DNA of 7,304 nucleotides from Immundisolibacteraceae bacterium (GCA_019090185.1 JAHRWJ010000165.1:1-7304), one strand, 5' to 3'; numbered from the stretch's first letter, positions 1 to 6,339 are shown. Notes: generated from the letters alone by a model not told the origin. Made by a program: numbers and translations.

Positions 1-369
1 AATGACACTGAGGCTGATCCACAGCTCAATTGCTCAATTATTTACGCTACCGGACAACAACTTGATGATCGTTTAACTCGGGCGGGCAGTGGCCATTTTT
101 GGGCAGATCAACCACCGATAAAAAGTGTTCATACGGTTTCAAATATCTCGATTGAGCCCCTGTCTGCTTCCCAGATCCGGTTGTCGGCTAATCAGGTGAT
201 TTACCTGTTTCGTGAAAATGATCAGCGCCGCGATGCGCCTTTGGAAATATTGCCGGCCACCTCAACTTATACATTGAGTCATTCCGCAGGAAACTGGCAA
301 ATTGATTTGAAAAAGTTGAACCTGTTGCAAGCCGATGGTTACTTGCCATTGTTACCCGCATTTATATAG
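1..369 (+). CDS. Ring-hydroxylating dioxygenase beta subunit, C-terminal part (5' end outside window)
   Basis: The frame is open from the first base to the TAG at 367-369, giving 122 residues with no start codon needed inside the window. The text fits the small (beta) subunit of a Rieske non-heme iron dioxygenase, an NTF2/SnoaL-like cone fold that supports the alpha3beta3 oxygenase and carries no metal. Supporting marks are an HTVSNISIE stretch at visible residues 44-52 (family pattern H-x-V-S-N-v), the following beta strands, and a terminal W-x-I-x-x-K-x-x-L-L segment at 99-109. The same landmarks occur in the complete beta subunit at 2046-2540, but the two proteins are clearly diverged: this one ends LLPAFI, without the FFGH and VLDVYLI segments of the other. 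It is therefore a second system, whose alpha subunit may lie upstream, not a recent duplicate. Substrate unknown. A lone SnoaL-like protein is the alternative reading. Confidence 0.68.
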   Translation, partial: NDTEADPQLNCSIIYATGQQLDDRLTRAGSGHFWADQPPIKSVHTVSNISIEPLSASQIRLSANQVIYLFRENDQRRDAPLEILPATSTYTLSHSAGNWQIDLKKLNLLQADGYLPLLPAFI

Positions 370-417
370 GGTCTTAAGGCCCTCAAGGTCAATGATGTTG
401 GCGGGAGAGTCCTAAAA

Positions 418-433
418 TAAGTTGGTTAACTTA
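418..433. promoter_or_regulatory. Inverted repeat, possible operator
   Basis: TAAGTT and AACTTA form perfect 6-base arms around GGTT in the non-coding gap before the dioxygenase alpha gene. The arms are short and A+T-rich, so chance is a real alternative. It shares AGTT...AACT ends with the longer dyad at 546-563. No function is shown by sequence alone. Confidence 0.25.
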
Positions 434-545
434 GTGGTAAGGATAACGTGGTATCGGTCAGCGGAACTAGGTAAGCTTGGCTTGTTGTTGGAGTCGTGTT
501 TTATTGGATTTCCAATGAGTTCTATCTCTGCTCAAGCGGTTCGAC

Positions 546-563
546 AGTTCAATGAATTGAACT
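546..563. promoter_or_regulatory. 18-base dyad, candidate operator of the dioxygenase operon
   Basis: AGTTCAAT-GA-ATTGAACT is a perfect inverted repeat with 8-base arms and a 2-base centre, about 96 bases before the alpha-subunit start. A CGAC (542-545) and GTCG (566-569) pair extends the symmetry after a 2-base offset. Length and spacing suit a dimeric transcription factor. The right arm contains TTGAAC (557-562), which could serve as a weak -35 element, so a bound protein might block polymerase. The 12-base core TCAATGAATTGA recurs with one mismatch at 2608-2619, just before the amidohydrolase gene. The symmetry is seen directly; the regulator and its family are unknown. Confidence 0.45.
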
Positions 564-586
564 TGGTCGGAGATCAATAATAAAGT
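557..586 (+). promoter_or_regulatory. Weak sigma-70-like promoter candidate for the dioxygenase operon
   Basis: TTGAAC at 557-562 (4 of 6 to TTGACA) and TAAAGT at 581-586 (4 of 6 to TATAAT) are 18 bases apart in an A+T-rich stretch. The -35 falls inside the 18-base dyad. Both boxes are poor, so this is only a candidate; an activator-dependent promoter would fit weak boxes. Confidence 0.2.
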
Positions 587-599
587 TAAGGTAGGTGAA

Positions 600-622
600 A
601 ACTCGCTGTTTTAAAGCGGGTT
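600..622 (+). promoter_or_regulatory. Stem-loop in the leader before the dioxygenase alpha gene
   Basis: AACTCGCT pairs with AGCGGGTT (one T-G wobble) to give an 8-pair stem with a 7-base loop, ending 23 bases before the ribosome binding site at 646-651. A TTTTAT tract lies at about 632-637, too far from the stem for a standard intrinsic terminator. It could influence mRNA stability or attenuation, or be incidental. Confidence 0.28.
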
Positions 623-645
623 AGCGATTAGTTTTATCTGATGCG

Positions 646-651
646 AGGAGG
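646..651 (+). promoter_or_regulatory. Strong ribosome binding site that fixes the alpha-subunit start
   Basis: AGGAGG lies 7 bases before the ATG at 659. An in-frame ATG at 641 overlaps the upstream side of this site and has no Shine-Dalgarno of its own, so 659 is the better start. Confidence 0.8.
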
Positions 652-658
652 CAGTAGG

Positions 659-2053
659 ATGGATGCGAGGGTTACCAAAGAACGAGTCATTAGGGATTTT
701 GATCAATACGTTGATGAACGTATCGATGATGGGGTTTTTCGAGTCAACCTGGACATGTTTCGAGATCCCGACCTGTTTGAACTTGAGATGGAATATATCT
801 GGGAAAAAACCTGGGTATTTGTGGTTCATGACAGTCAGATTCCAGAAAATAATGATTTTATTACCACTCAAATAGGCCGCACGCCGGTCATTTTGCAACG
901 GGGTGATGATGGTCAGGTCAGGGCTTTCATCAACCATTGTACTCATCGTGGTCCACGGCTTTGTAAAACTCAGCGCGGTAACGCAGCCCGTCACACCTGT
1001 CCGTATCATGGCTGGATGTTCGATAGTAACGGTAAAAGCATGATGGTTACTGACGAAGAAACCGGTGGTTATAGCCAGGCTTTTAAGAGCATGAGTCATG
1101 ACTTGCACCAGGTGGCCCGTTTAGAAAGCTATCGAGGGTTTTATTGGGCGAGTCTTTCTGACGAGGTCTCTTCACTCAAAGAGTATCTTGGTGATGTTAG
1201 TTTCTTCCTCGATGCCTGGATCGATCAATCTCCCAATGAACTCGAATGGGTCAAGGGTGATGCCAATTTCACCTATGACGGCAATTGGAAAATGGTGTTT
1301 GAAAATTGCCTTGATCTCTACCACGCTAAAACGCTTCACGCGAGTTTTGGTAATGCGGTGATGAACCGTTTTAAAAATATGGGTGAGGACGAACGAAAAT
1401 CAATTAATTTGGATGATTTCGTTAATGCCACAGCCGAAGTCTCTTATTACAACTTCGACAATGGTCACGGTGCGCTCTGGATTCAAAACCAGTCCCAGCA
1501 AGAAGACCGGCCTAGTTACGCGATGTACAAGGAGATGGAAGCGCGAGTTGGTGCAGACCGTGCTGAGTTGATGCTCAGTGGCAAGGTTGCAGCGATATTC
1601 CCGAGCATCCTGTTTGTCGAGAGCGCTACTTTTCAGATGCGAATGATTCGGCCGATCAGCGTCGATAAAACCGAGGTTTATGCCTTTTGTCTGGCTCCTA
1701 AAGGGGAGCCAGACGATGCCAGAGCCCTTCGGATTCGCCAGTACGAAGACTTCTTTAGTACGTCAGGTTTAGCAACGCCTGACGACACCGCGGTTTATCG
1801 TTCTGCGCAGGAGGGTGATCAGGCCCGCACACTCGAGTGGAATCAGGGTTACCACCGTGGTATTGAGATGATTCAGCGAGGACCAGATGAAAAGGCCAAG
1901 CAGATGGGGTTCAGTCCGACCCTGTCGATACATGGGTCCATCGCTATCCAGGGCGAAGCCATGTATATCGGTCCTTATCGTGAATGGTTGAAAAAAATGA
2001 AGGCGGGTCAAGACAGCGCGTTGAGCAACCTTTCTGGAGATGTTCATGGATAA
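659..2053 (+). CDS. Aromatic ring-hydroxylating dioxygenase alpha subunit (benzoate/anthranilate dioxygenase type)
   Basis: Large oxygenase subunit of a Rieske non-heme iron dioxygenase, 464 residues, close to the usual 450-465 of BenA/AntA/XylX. With start at 659, the Rieske [2Fe-2S] motif C-x-H-x17-C-x2-H is at C94, H96, C114 and H117. The catalytic domain shows the EN-x2-D-x-YH-x4-H signature with D219 (bridging Asp) and iron ligands H222 and H227; the third ligand should be one of D375/D376 in the GLATPDD segment. Family-typical stretches include LFELEMEYIWE (40-50), ARLESYRGF (153-161), RPISVDKTEV (331-340) and RIRQYEDFF (358-366). In characterised relatives the enzyme adds O2 to an aromatic carboxylate, giving a cis-diol or, with anthranilate, catechol. 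The substrate here cannot be read from sequence. It overlaps the beta gene by 8 bases, so the two are translationally coupled. No BenC-like reductase follows, which is unusual for this class. Confidence 0.93.
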   Translation: MDARVTKERVIRDFDQYVDERIDDGVFRVNLDMFRDPDLFELEMEYIWEKTWVFVVHDSQIPENNDFITTQIGRTPVILQRGDDGQVRAFINHCTHRGPRLCKTQRGNAARHTCPYHGWMFDSNGKSMMVTDEETGGYSQAFKSMSHDLHQVARLESYRGFYWASLSDEVSSLKEYLGDVSFFLDAWIDQSPNELEWVKGDANFTYDGNWKMVFENCLDLYHAKTLHASFGNAVMNRFKNMGEDERKSINLDDFVNATAEVSYYNFDNGHGALWIQNQSQQEDRPSYAMYKEMEARVGADRAELMLSGKVAAIFPSILFVESATFQMRMIRPISVDKTEVYAFCLAPKGEPDDARALRIRQYEDFFSTSGLATPDDTAVYRSAQEGDQARTLEWNQGYHRGIEMIQRGPDEKAKQMGFSPTLSIHGSIAIQGEAMYIGPYREWLKKMKAGQDSALSNLSGDVHG

Positions 2054-2540
2054 GGGGCAGCTACAACAAGAAGCAACCGAATTACTCTACCGGGAAGGAT
2101 TGACCCTGGATCGTCAGCAGTGGGACGACTGGCTGGCGTTATGGACCGACGACTGTGAACTCTGGATTCCTGCCTGGATAACCGAGCATGAGCAGATCAC
2201 TGATCCGCAACGGGAAATTTCATTACTCTACCTGAGCGGTAAAAACTACCTGAAGGAGCGTACGGATCGGGTGCTAAAAGGTATGTCTCCGGCGTCGGTG
2301 CCGATGCCGCGCACCTGTCACTCGGTCAGTAACATATTGATTGATGCCTACACTAGCGACAGCATGACCGTGCAGTCGGTTTTCCGGGTTGATTACTATC
2401 ATCATAAGAAAGTCTACGGCTTCTTCGGTCACTACACCCATCAGTTGGTACAGCAGGCGGGTGGTTGGAAAATTCATAAAAAGCAGGTTACGTTGATGAA
2501 CGATTTTATCTCTGAGGTGCTCGACGTCTATCTGATTTAG
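2046..2540 (+). CDS. Aromatic ring-hydroxylating dioxygenase beta subunit (AntB/BenB-like)
   Basis: Small, metal-free structural subunit, 164 residues, NTF2-like fold, partner of the alpha subunit encoded just before it. The start is taken at 2046 and not the in-frame ATG at 2040: GGAG at 2036-2039 lies 6 bases before 2046 but directly touches 2040. Family marks run in order: LLYREGLTLD near the N-terminus, WDDWLALWTDDCELWIP, DPQREISLLYL, PMPRTCHSVSN, FFGHYTHQL, and a C-terminal W-K-I-x-K-K-x-V-x-L-x-N-D followed by VLDVYLI. The TEHE...DPQREISL and NDFISEVLDVY pieces recall anthranilate dioxygenase small subunits more than benzoate ones; this is a recollection, not a search. It is distinct from the beta subunit cut at the left edge. 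Confidence 0.92.
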   Translation: MDKGQLQQEATELLYREGLTLDRQQWDDWLALWTDDCELWIPAWITEHEQITDPQREISLLYLSGKNYLKERTDRVLKGMSPASVPMPRTCHSVSNILIDAYTSDSMTVQSVFRVDYYHHKKVYGFFGHYTHQLVQQAGGWKIHKKQVTLMNDFISEVLDVYLI

Positions 2541-2549
2541 AAATTATAT

Positions 2550-2590
2550 AGGGCGCTTATATGGCAGGGAATTACCCGGTCGAGGGCGCT
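2550..2590. repeat. Pair of direct repeats AGGGCGCT, 33 bases apart
   Basis: AGGGCGCT occurs at 2550-2557 and again at 2583-2590 in the 95-base gap between the beta gene and the amidohydrolase gene. The offset is about three helical turns, as for tandem binding sites of an activator, but 8 bases is short and chance is possible. Confidence 0.25.
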
Positions 2591-2607
2591 GACTAGTGAT
2601 AACCAGA

Positions 2608-2619
2608 TTAATGAATTGA
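2608..2619. promoter_or_regulatory. Degenerate copy of the operator-like core
   Basis: TTAATGAATTGA matches the core of the 546-563 dyad (TCAATGAATTGA at 549-560) at 11 of 12 positions and lies 16 bases before the amidohydrolase start. A shared regulator would account for it; A+T-rich coincidence is also possible. Confidence 0.25.
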
Positions 2620-2635
2620 GAGAGGAGATTAAGTC

Positions 2636-4333
2636 ATGTATGACCTAATAATTCGAAATGCCAGAATTGTGGATGGACTGGGTAATCCTGAATTTATCGG
2701 CGATGTGGCTGTTGCGGGCGATACCATTGTTGAAGTTGGTCAACTTGCAACGACAGAGGCCAAGCAGCAGATAGATGCTAATGGACTCGTGCTCTGCCCG
2801 GGTTTCGTTGACCCCCATACCCATTATGATGCCCAGGTCGCCTGGGATCGCTTGATGAGCTGTTCCCCGGAACATGGGGTGACCACCGCAGTCATTGGTA
2901 ATTGCGGTGTCGGCACAGCGCCGGTGAACCAATCCATGCGTGAGTTTTTGATGTGGGACCTGGTTAATGTCGAAGGCATCCCTTATGAAGACATGAAGCA
3001 AGGCATCAGCTGGGATTGGGAGACTTTCGGCGACTATATGGATGTGCTTGATCGTGGTGGTTTGGGCATGAACGTGGTGTCCCTGTTAGCGATGACCCCA
3101 CTACGTCACTACGTCATGGGCGAAGCGTCGATGGATCGGGCCGCTAATTCAACCGAGATTGATCGAATGGCTGGTATTTTTGGTGAGGCAATGGCGCAGG
3201 GCGCTTTTGGCTTTTCCACCACCGTCATCGGTGTACATGTTGGTTATCAGGGTAAACCCGTGGCTTGCCGTAATGCCAGTAATGATGAGTACCTGGCGCT
3301 TTGTCAGGAGCTTAAAAAATTAGGTCGTGGCAGTATCGAGTTAGCCCTAAAACTAACCGGTGATGTCGGCGACGACGAACGTGAATTATTACGTTTATTA
3401 GTAGAGGAAAGTGGTCGTCCGGTGACCTGGTTGGCGGTGGTTAATCAGGCTGAAAAACCCGATTCGTATCTTGAACGGATGGACTCCATAGAGGATTTGA
3501 TCGGCTGGGATAAGGCGGTACCCCAGACCACCTGCAGACCTTTGCGTTTTCAGCTTGATCTGGCAAACCCTTACATCCTTGGCGTTTTTCCTACCTGGCA
3601 ACCTGTGATGCAGATGGATAGGGAGCAGAAAATTGCCTGTTACCAGGATCCAGCCTTCCGCCAGTCGTTTCGGGATGACCTGGTCAACATCCCTGCATTT
3701 GGCTCCAATGTATGGAGTCGCTTTTACATTCTCGATGGCGTTAGTGAGCAGGCCAAAGAGTTGGCTGGGCGCGGCTGTAGCATTGCTGATGTGGCCAATG
3801 AGCGCGACATGGACCCGATGGACTGTTTTTGTGAAATCGCCCTCGAGGATGACCTGAAGACCACCTTTGATCTTGAAGCCCTCAATTATGATGAGGCAGA
3901 CACGATTCCGTTGGTACAGGACAAACGGCTAATGATTGGCCTGTCCGATGGAGGTGCTCACCTGAACATGCTTTGCGATGCCGGTTATTCGACCCATATG
4001 TTGCAGCGCTGGGTTCGGGAAACAGGGGCGTTAACGCTCGAGGAAGGGGTGCGTCGACTGACATCCGAGCCCGCCGATTTTTTCGGTATTCATAACCGCG
4101 GGCGAATCGCTAAGGGGTGTAAAGCTGATTTGGTGCTACTTGATCCCGATACTGTAGGTTGCGGTGATAAGGAAGTGCTTCATGACTTACCCAGTGGAGG
4201 AAAACGCTTTGTTACACGAGCCACCGGAATCGAAGCGACTTTTGTCAATGGTCAGATGCTTTATAAAAATGGAGAGCATGTCGGTGGCCTGCCAGGTAAA
4301 GTGCTACGAAGCTATGACTGCCAACCACAATGA
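2636..4333 (+). CDS. Amidohydrolase family protein (D-aminoacylase / Amidohydro_3-like)
   Basis: A 565-residue metal-dependent hydrolase of the amidohydrolase superfamily, in the group usually annotated N-acyl-D-amino-acid deacylase (COG3653-like). The ATG at 2636 has GAGGAG at 2622-2627, 8 bases upstream. The N-terminal strand sandwich begins YDLIIRNARIVDG; the TIM barrel carries HTHYD with H61 and H63 as first metal ligands, C90 in GNCGVG (position of the bridging Cys in D-aminoacylases), and D438 in SDGGAH as catalytic Asp. The C-terminus returns to the sandwich with GRIAKGCKADLVLLD. Oddly, no histidine at all occurs between H201 and H442, so the two barrel histidines that bind the second metal in characterised D-aminoacylases are absent; E235 or K239 stand roughly where the first is expected. 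Real deacylase activity is therefore uncertain. Same strand and only 95 bases after the dioxygenase genes, it probably belongs to their pathway. Confidence 0.85.
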   Translation: MYDLIIRNARIVDGLGNPEFIGDVAVAGDTIVEVGQLATTEAKQQIDANGLVLCPGFVDPHTHYDAQVAWDRLMSCSPEHGVTTAVIGNCGVGTAPVNQSMREFLMWDLVNVEGIPYEDMKQGISWDWETFGDYMDVLDRGGLGMNVVSLLAMTPLRHYVMGEASMDRAANSTEIDRMAGIFGEAMAQGAFGFSTTVIGVHVGYQGKPVACRNASNDEYLALCQELKKLGRGSIELALKLTGDVGDDERELLRLLVEESGRPVTWLAVVNQAEKPDSYLERMDSIEDLIGWDKAVPQTTCRPLRFQLDLANPYILGVFPTWQPVMQMDREQKIACYQDPAFRQSFRDDLVNIPAFGSNVWSRFYILDGVSEQAKELAGRGCSIADVANERDMDPMDCFCEIALEDDLKTTFDLEALNYDEADTIPLVQDKRLMIGLSDGGAHLNMLCDAGYSTHMLQRWVRETGALTLEEGVRRLTSEPADFFGIHNRGRIAKGCKADLVLLDPDTVGCGDKEVLHDLPSGGKRFVTRATGIEATFVNGQMLYKNGEHVGGLPGKVLRSYDCQPQ

Positions 4334-4395
4334 TCGAGCAGTAAATACGAGCTTGTAACCGGCCAGGGGTTTGCTATCAACCATTAGGTTAGGTT

Positions 4396-4416
4396 TTCCT
4401 TAAGGCTGTTAAGGAA
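4396..4416 (+). terminator. Stem-loop after the catabolic genes, atypical terminator
   Basis: TTCCTTAA and TTAAGGAA form a perfect 8-pair stem with the 5-base loop GGCTG, 63 bases after the amidohydrolase stop. It is A+T-rich at the top of the stem and followed by GCGGGTTTGG, not a T-run, so intrinsic termination is doubtful. It might protect the 3' end of the mRNA or bind a protein. Confidence 0.35.
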
Positions 4417-4422
4417 GCGGGT

Positions 4423-4449
4423 TTGGTGCCGCTAGATAACGGATATGAT
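4423..4449 (+). promoter_or_regulatory. Weak promoter candidate for the receiver-ATPase gene
   Basis: TATGAT at 4444-4449 matches 5 of 6 bases of the -10 consensus. The best -35 partner, TTGGTG at 4423-4428, is poor and only 15 bases away. A transcript from here would have a leader of roughly 60 bases. Confidence 0.2.
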
Positions 4450-4472
4450 GATCGCCTAATGTAGACCTATTG

Positions 4473-4485
4473 GTCACCTTGTGAC
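4473..4485. promoter_or_regulatory. Small dyad GTCAC-CTT-GTGAC
   Basis: Perfect 5-base arms with a 3-base centre, 33 bases before the GTG start of the receiver-ATPase gene and downstream of the putative -10. It could be an operator or a small leader hairpin. It is not a CRP site, since the half-sites are in the wrong order and spacing. Confidence 0.25.
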
Positions 4486-4517
4486 AGACGCGAACCGAGC
4501 GCGGCTGAGGATGTAGA

Positions 4518-5420
4518 GTGGAAGCAGTAGAAAGTAGAGTCTTGATTGCCGATGATGAGCCCCATAACCTGGAGCTATTACAGCTGTTTCTGGAAGACCA
4601 ATATCAGGTCGACACGGTGAATAACGGCGAGGGTGCCTGGGAGAAAGTATCCGCAGATCCAGAGCTCTATGACGTGGTCTTACTTGACCGCATGATGCCT
4701 AAAATGAATGGCATGGAAGTGTTAAAAAAGATGAAAGATGACAGCCGGCTATGTCGGGTGCCGGTGGTACTACAAACCGCGCTCAACAGTAGCGAGGATG
4801 TTAGCGCCGGTATTAAGGCCGGTGCCTATTATTACCTGGGCAAACCTTACGAGAGATCGGTGCTACACACGGTGATCGCAGCCGCGGTTAATGATTACAA
4901 GCAGCAACGGCAACTGCTGAAGGACCTTGAGCAGACTCAGAACACCCTGGGGATGCTCGATAGCGGTGAGTTTAGCTTTTCGACGCTGGATGAAGCCCAC
5001 AAGCTGGCGCTTTTATTGGCAAATGGCTGTATGTCTGGCCCCAGTATTATCTCCGGGCTGTCAGAACTGTTCGTTAATGCGGTTGAACACGGCAACCTGG
5101 GTATCAGTTACTCTGATAAGTCTGAATTGCTCGAAACCGGAACCTGGCGTCAGGAAGTCGAAAGGCGTCTTGAGTTGCCCGAGTATTGTGATCGACGGGT
5201 ACGGGTCAGTTATCGTCGAAATTCGGCCAGCATTACTTTTCTGATCTGTGACGAGGGTAATGGCTTTGATTGGCAGGGATTTCTGGAAATAGATCCCGCC
5301 CGCGGCTCGCATAACCACGGGCGGGGTATTGCTTTAGCCAAAATCATTAGCTTTAGTAAGATCGAATACCTGGGTCGTGGCAATCAGGTAAGGGCGACCG
5401 TAGCCCTCTCTGAGCAGTAA
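4518..5420 (+). CDS. Response regulator with C-terminal RsbW-like ATP-binding domain
   Basis: A 300-residue cytoplasmic signalling protein. The GTG start is supported by GAGG at 4507-4510, 7 bases upstream; the ATG at 4511 runs straight into a stop. Residues 6-125 are a CheY-like receiver: acidic pair D12/D13, phospho-acceptor D57 in LLDRMMPKMNG, T87 and K109 followed by P110. Residues about 126-145 are Gln/Leu-rich and probably a short coiled coil. Residues 150-298 are a GHKL/HATPase domain of the anti-sigma kinase (RsbW/SpoIIAB) kind: N-box ELFVNAVEHGN with N187, G1 box D245-E-G-N-G-F, and G2-like HGRGIALA (267-274). There is no His-kinase dimerisation domain and no DNA-binding domain, so output is likely ATP-dependent binding or phosphorylation of a partner, perhaps an STAS protein or a sigma factor. 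No such partner, PP2C phosphatase or cognate histidine kinase is encoded in view. A link with the upstream catabolic genes is not shown. Confidence 0.88.
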   Translation: MEAVESRVLIADDEPHNLELLQLFLEDQYQVDTVNNGEGAWEKVSADPELYDVVLLDRMMPKMNGMEVLKKMKDDSRLCRVPVVLQTALNSSEDVSAGIKAGAYYYLGKPYERSVLHTVIAAAVNDYKQQRQLLKDLEQTQNTLGMLDSGEFSFSTLDEAHKLALLLANGCMSGPSIISGLSELFVNAVEHGNLGISYSDKSELLETGTWRQEVERRLELPEYCDRRVRVSYRRNSASITFLICDEGNGFDWQGFLEIDPARGSHNHGRGIALAKIISFSKIEYLGRGNQVRATVALSEQ

Positions 5421-5466
5421 CGAATTAGCGGCAAATTCACGGATGATTGATTTATTAGCCGTTCAA

Positions 5467-6231
5467 TTAACCCGTACTCATAGCGCCATCTACCGTGTAA
5501 GTACCCCCGGTGCAATAGCTACTATCATCTGAAGCCAGGTAGAGCAGCATGCTGGCAATCTCTGCTGCCGATGCATAGCGTCCAAACGGAATAGCGGCGG
5601 CCATTTGATCATGCACCCTGGTCGGATCATCCGGGTTCATACCCTGTTCCAAACTGCGCATCATCCGGGTTTCCACCGGTGCAGGGTTGACCGTATTGAC
5701 GCGTACCTTATGGGCAGCGCCTTCCAGCGCGGCGGTCCGCATTAAACCAACCACCGCATGTTTACTGGTAACGTAAGCGGCCATGCCCGGCGCACCCTGT
5801 AGCCCAGCTACCGATGAGGTAATGACGATCGAACCGCCGCCATTGGCCGCCATCAGCGGCATCGCTTGCTGCAGTCCGTTCCAGACTCCCTCCACATTTA
5901 CCTGCATCACTTTGTGGAACATATCCGCTGGATATTCATGCAGCGGTGCGACCACCCCCTCAATACCCGCATTTGCTAACAGCACATCAACCTGGCCCCA
6001 GGCGTCGACCGTTTGCTGGAAATATTTTTTAGTCTCCTCAACACTGCTGACATCGGCGACACAATAACGGCTGGCGGGTCCCAGCTCAGTGCATAGGGTT
6101 TCTAACGCCGGTTCGTCCAGGTCCACTAACATTACCTGAGCGCCTTCATCGATCAGTCGTCGGACCGCTGCCGCACCAATACCAGCCGCACCGCCGGTTA
6201 CGATGGCTACCTTGTTTTCAAAACGTGACAT
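5467..6231 (-). CDS. Short-chain dehydrogenase/reductase (classical SDR)
   Basis: A 254-residue NAD(P)-dependent oxidoreductase, standard length for classical SDRs. The start ATG (6229-6231) follows a GGGAG on the minus strand 9 bases upstream. The Rossmann motif TGGAAGIG is at 12-19; D37 at the end of the second beta strand favours NAD over NADP. D60, NAG at 87-89, and the catalytic tetrad N112, S140, Y153, K157 (YVTSK) are all present. The C-terminus has the usual TGGTYTVDGAMS. The otherwise conserved NPGPV segment reads NPAPV, which slightly alters the loop contacting the cofactor. Substrate cannot be assigned. cis-Diol dehydrogenases of benzoate pathways are also SDRs, but this gene is on the opposite strand from the dioxygenase genes, converges with the signalling gene (46-base gap), and lies 108 bases behind pyruvate kinase on the same strand. 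Confidence 0.92.
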   Translation of the reverse strand: MSRFENKVAIVTGGAAGIGAAAVRRLIDEGAQVMLVDLDEPALETLCTELGPASRYCVADVSSVEETKKYFQQTVDAWGQVDVLLANAGIEGVVAPLHEYPADMFHKVMQVNVEGVWNGLQQAMPLMAANGGGSIVITSSVAGLQGAPGMAAYVTSKHAVVGLMRTAALEGAAHKVRVNTVNPAPVETRMMRSLEQGMNPDDPTRVHDQMAAAIPFGRYASAAEIASMLLYLASDDSSYCTGGTYTVDGAMSTG

Positions 6232-6339
6232 CTCTTTTCTCTCCCAGTTATTAGCCTACTTGGATTACCTTTGTTGAACAGTTCAGCCTTGCTCACTTGC
6301 CTGCCAGTGATGCGGGCGCGATTGCCAGCAGGTGATGGT

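Noticed and set aside
181..369. Short stand-alone gene starting at TTG 181
   Set aside because: The frame is open back to base 1 and the upstream residues continue the beta-subunit similarity, so 181 is an internal codon.
515..580. 21-codon open frame in the gap before the alpha gene, possible leader peptide
   Set aside because: No Shine-Dalgarno sequence before the ATG and no regulatory codon run; the 18-base dyad lies inside it and explains the region better.
641..658. ATG at 641 as start of the dioxygenase alpha subunit
   Set aside because: It overlaps the AGGAGG that serves the ATG at 659 and has no ribosome binding site of its own.
611..1108. 165-codon minus-strand frame
   Set aside because: Lies wholly opposite the alpha-subunit gene, shows no recognisable domain and has no ribosome binding site; a shadow frame.
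2645..3001. 118-codon minus-strand frame
   Set aside because: Opposite the metal-binding N-terminus of the amidohydrolase, with no family-like sequence; a shadow frame.
4473..4485. CRP/FNR-like site
   Set aside because: TGTGA and TCAC elements are present, but in inverted order and with a 3-base centre, not TGTGA-N6-TCACA.
5421..5466. Bidirectional terminator between the converging genes
   Set aside because: Only a 6-pair stem (AGCGGC with GCCGTT, one wobble) with a loop of about 25 bases and no T-run on either strand.
5467..6231. SDR as the cis-diol dehydrogenase (BenD) of the dioxygenase pathway
   Set aside because: Opposite strand, separated by the signalling gene, grouped with pyruvate kinase, and the motifs are general to classical SDRs; possible but unsupported.
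6232..6339. Terminator or RNA element between pyruvate kinase and the SDR gene
   Set aside because: Only short CCTGC/GCAGG pairing and no T-run; nothing convincing.
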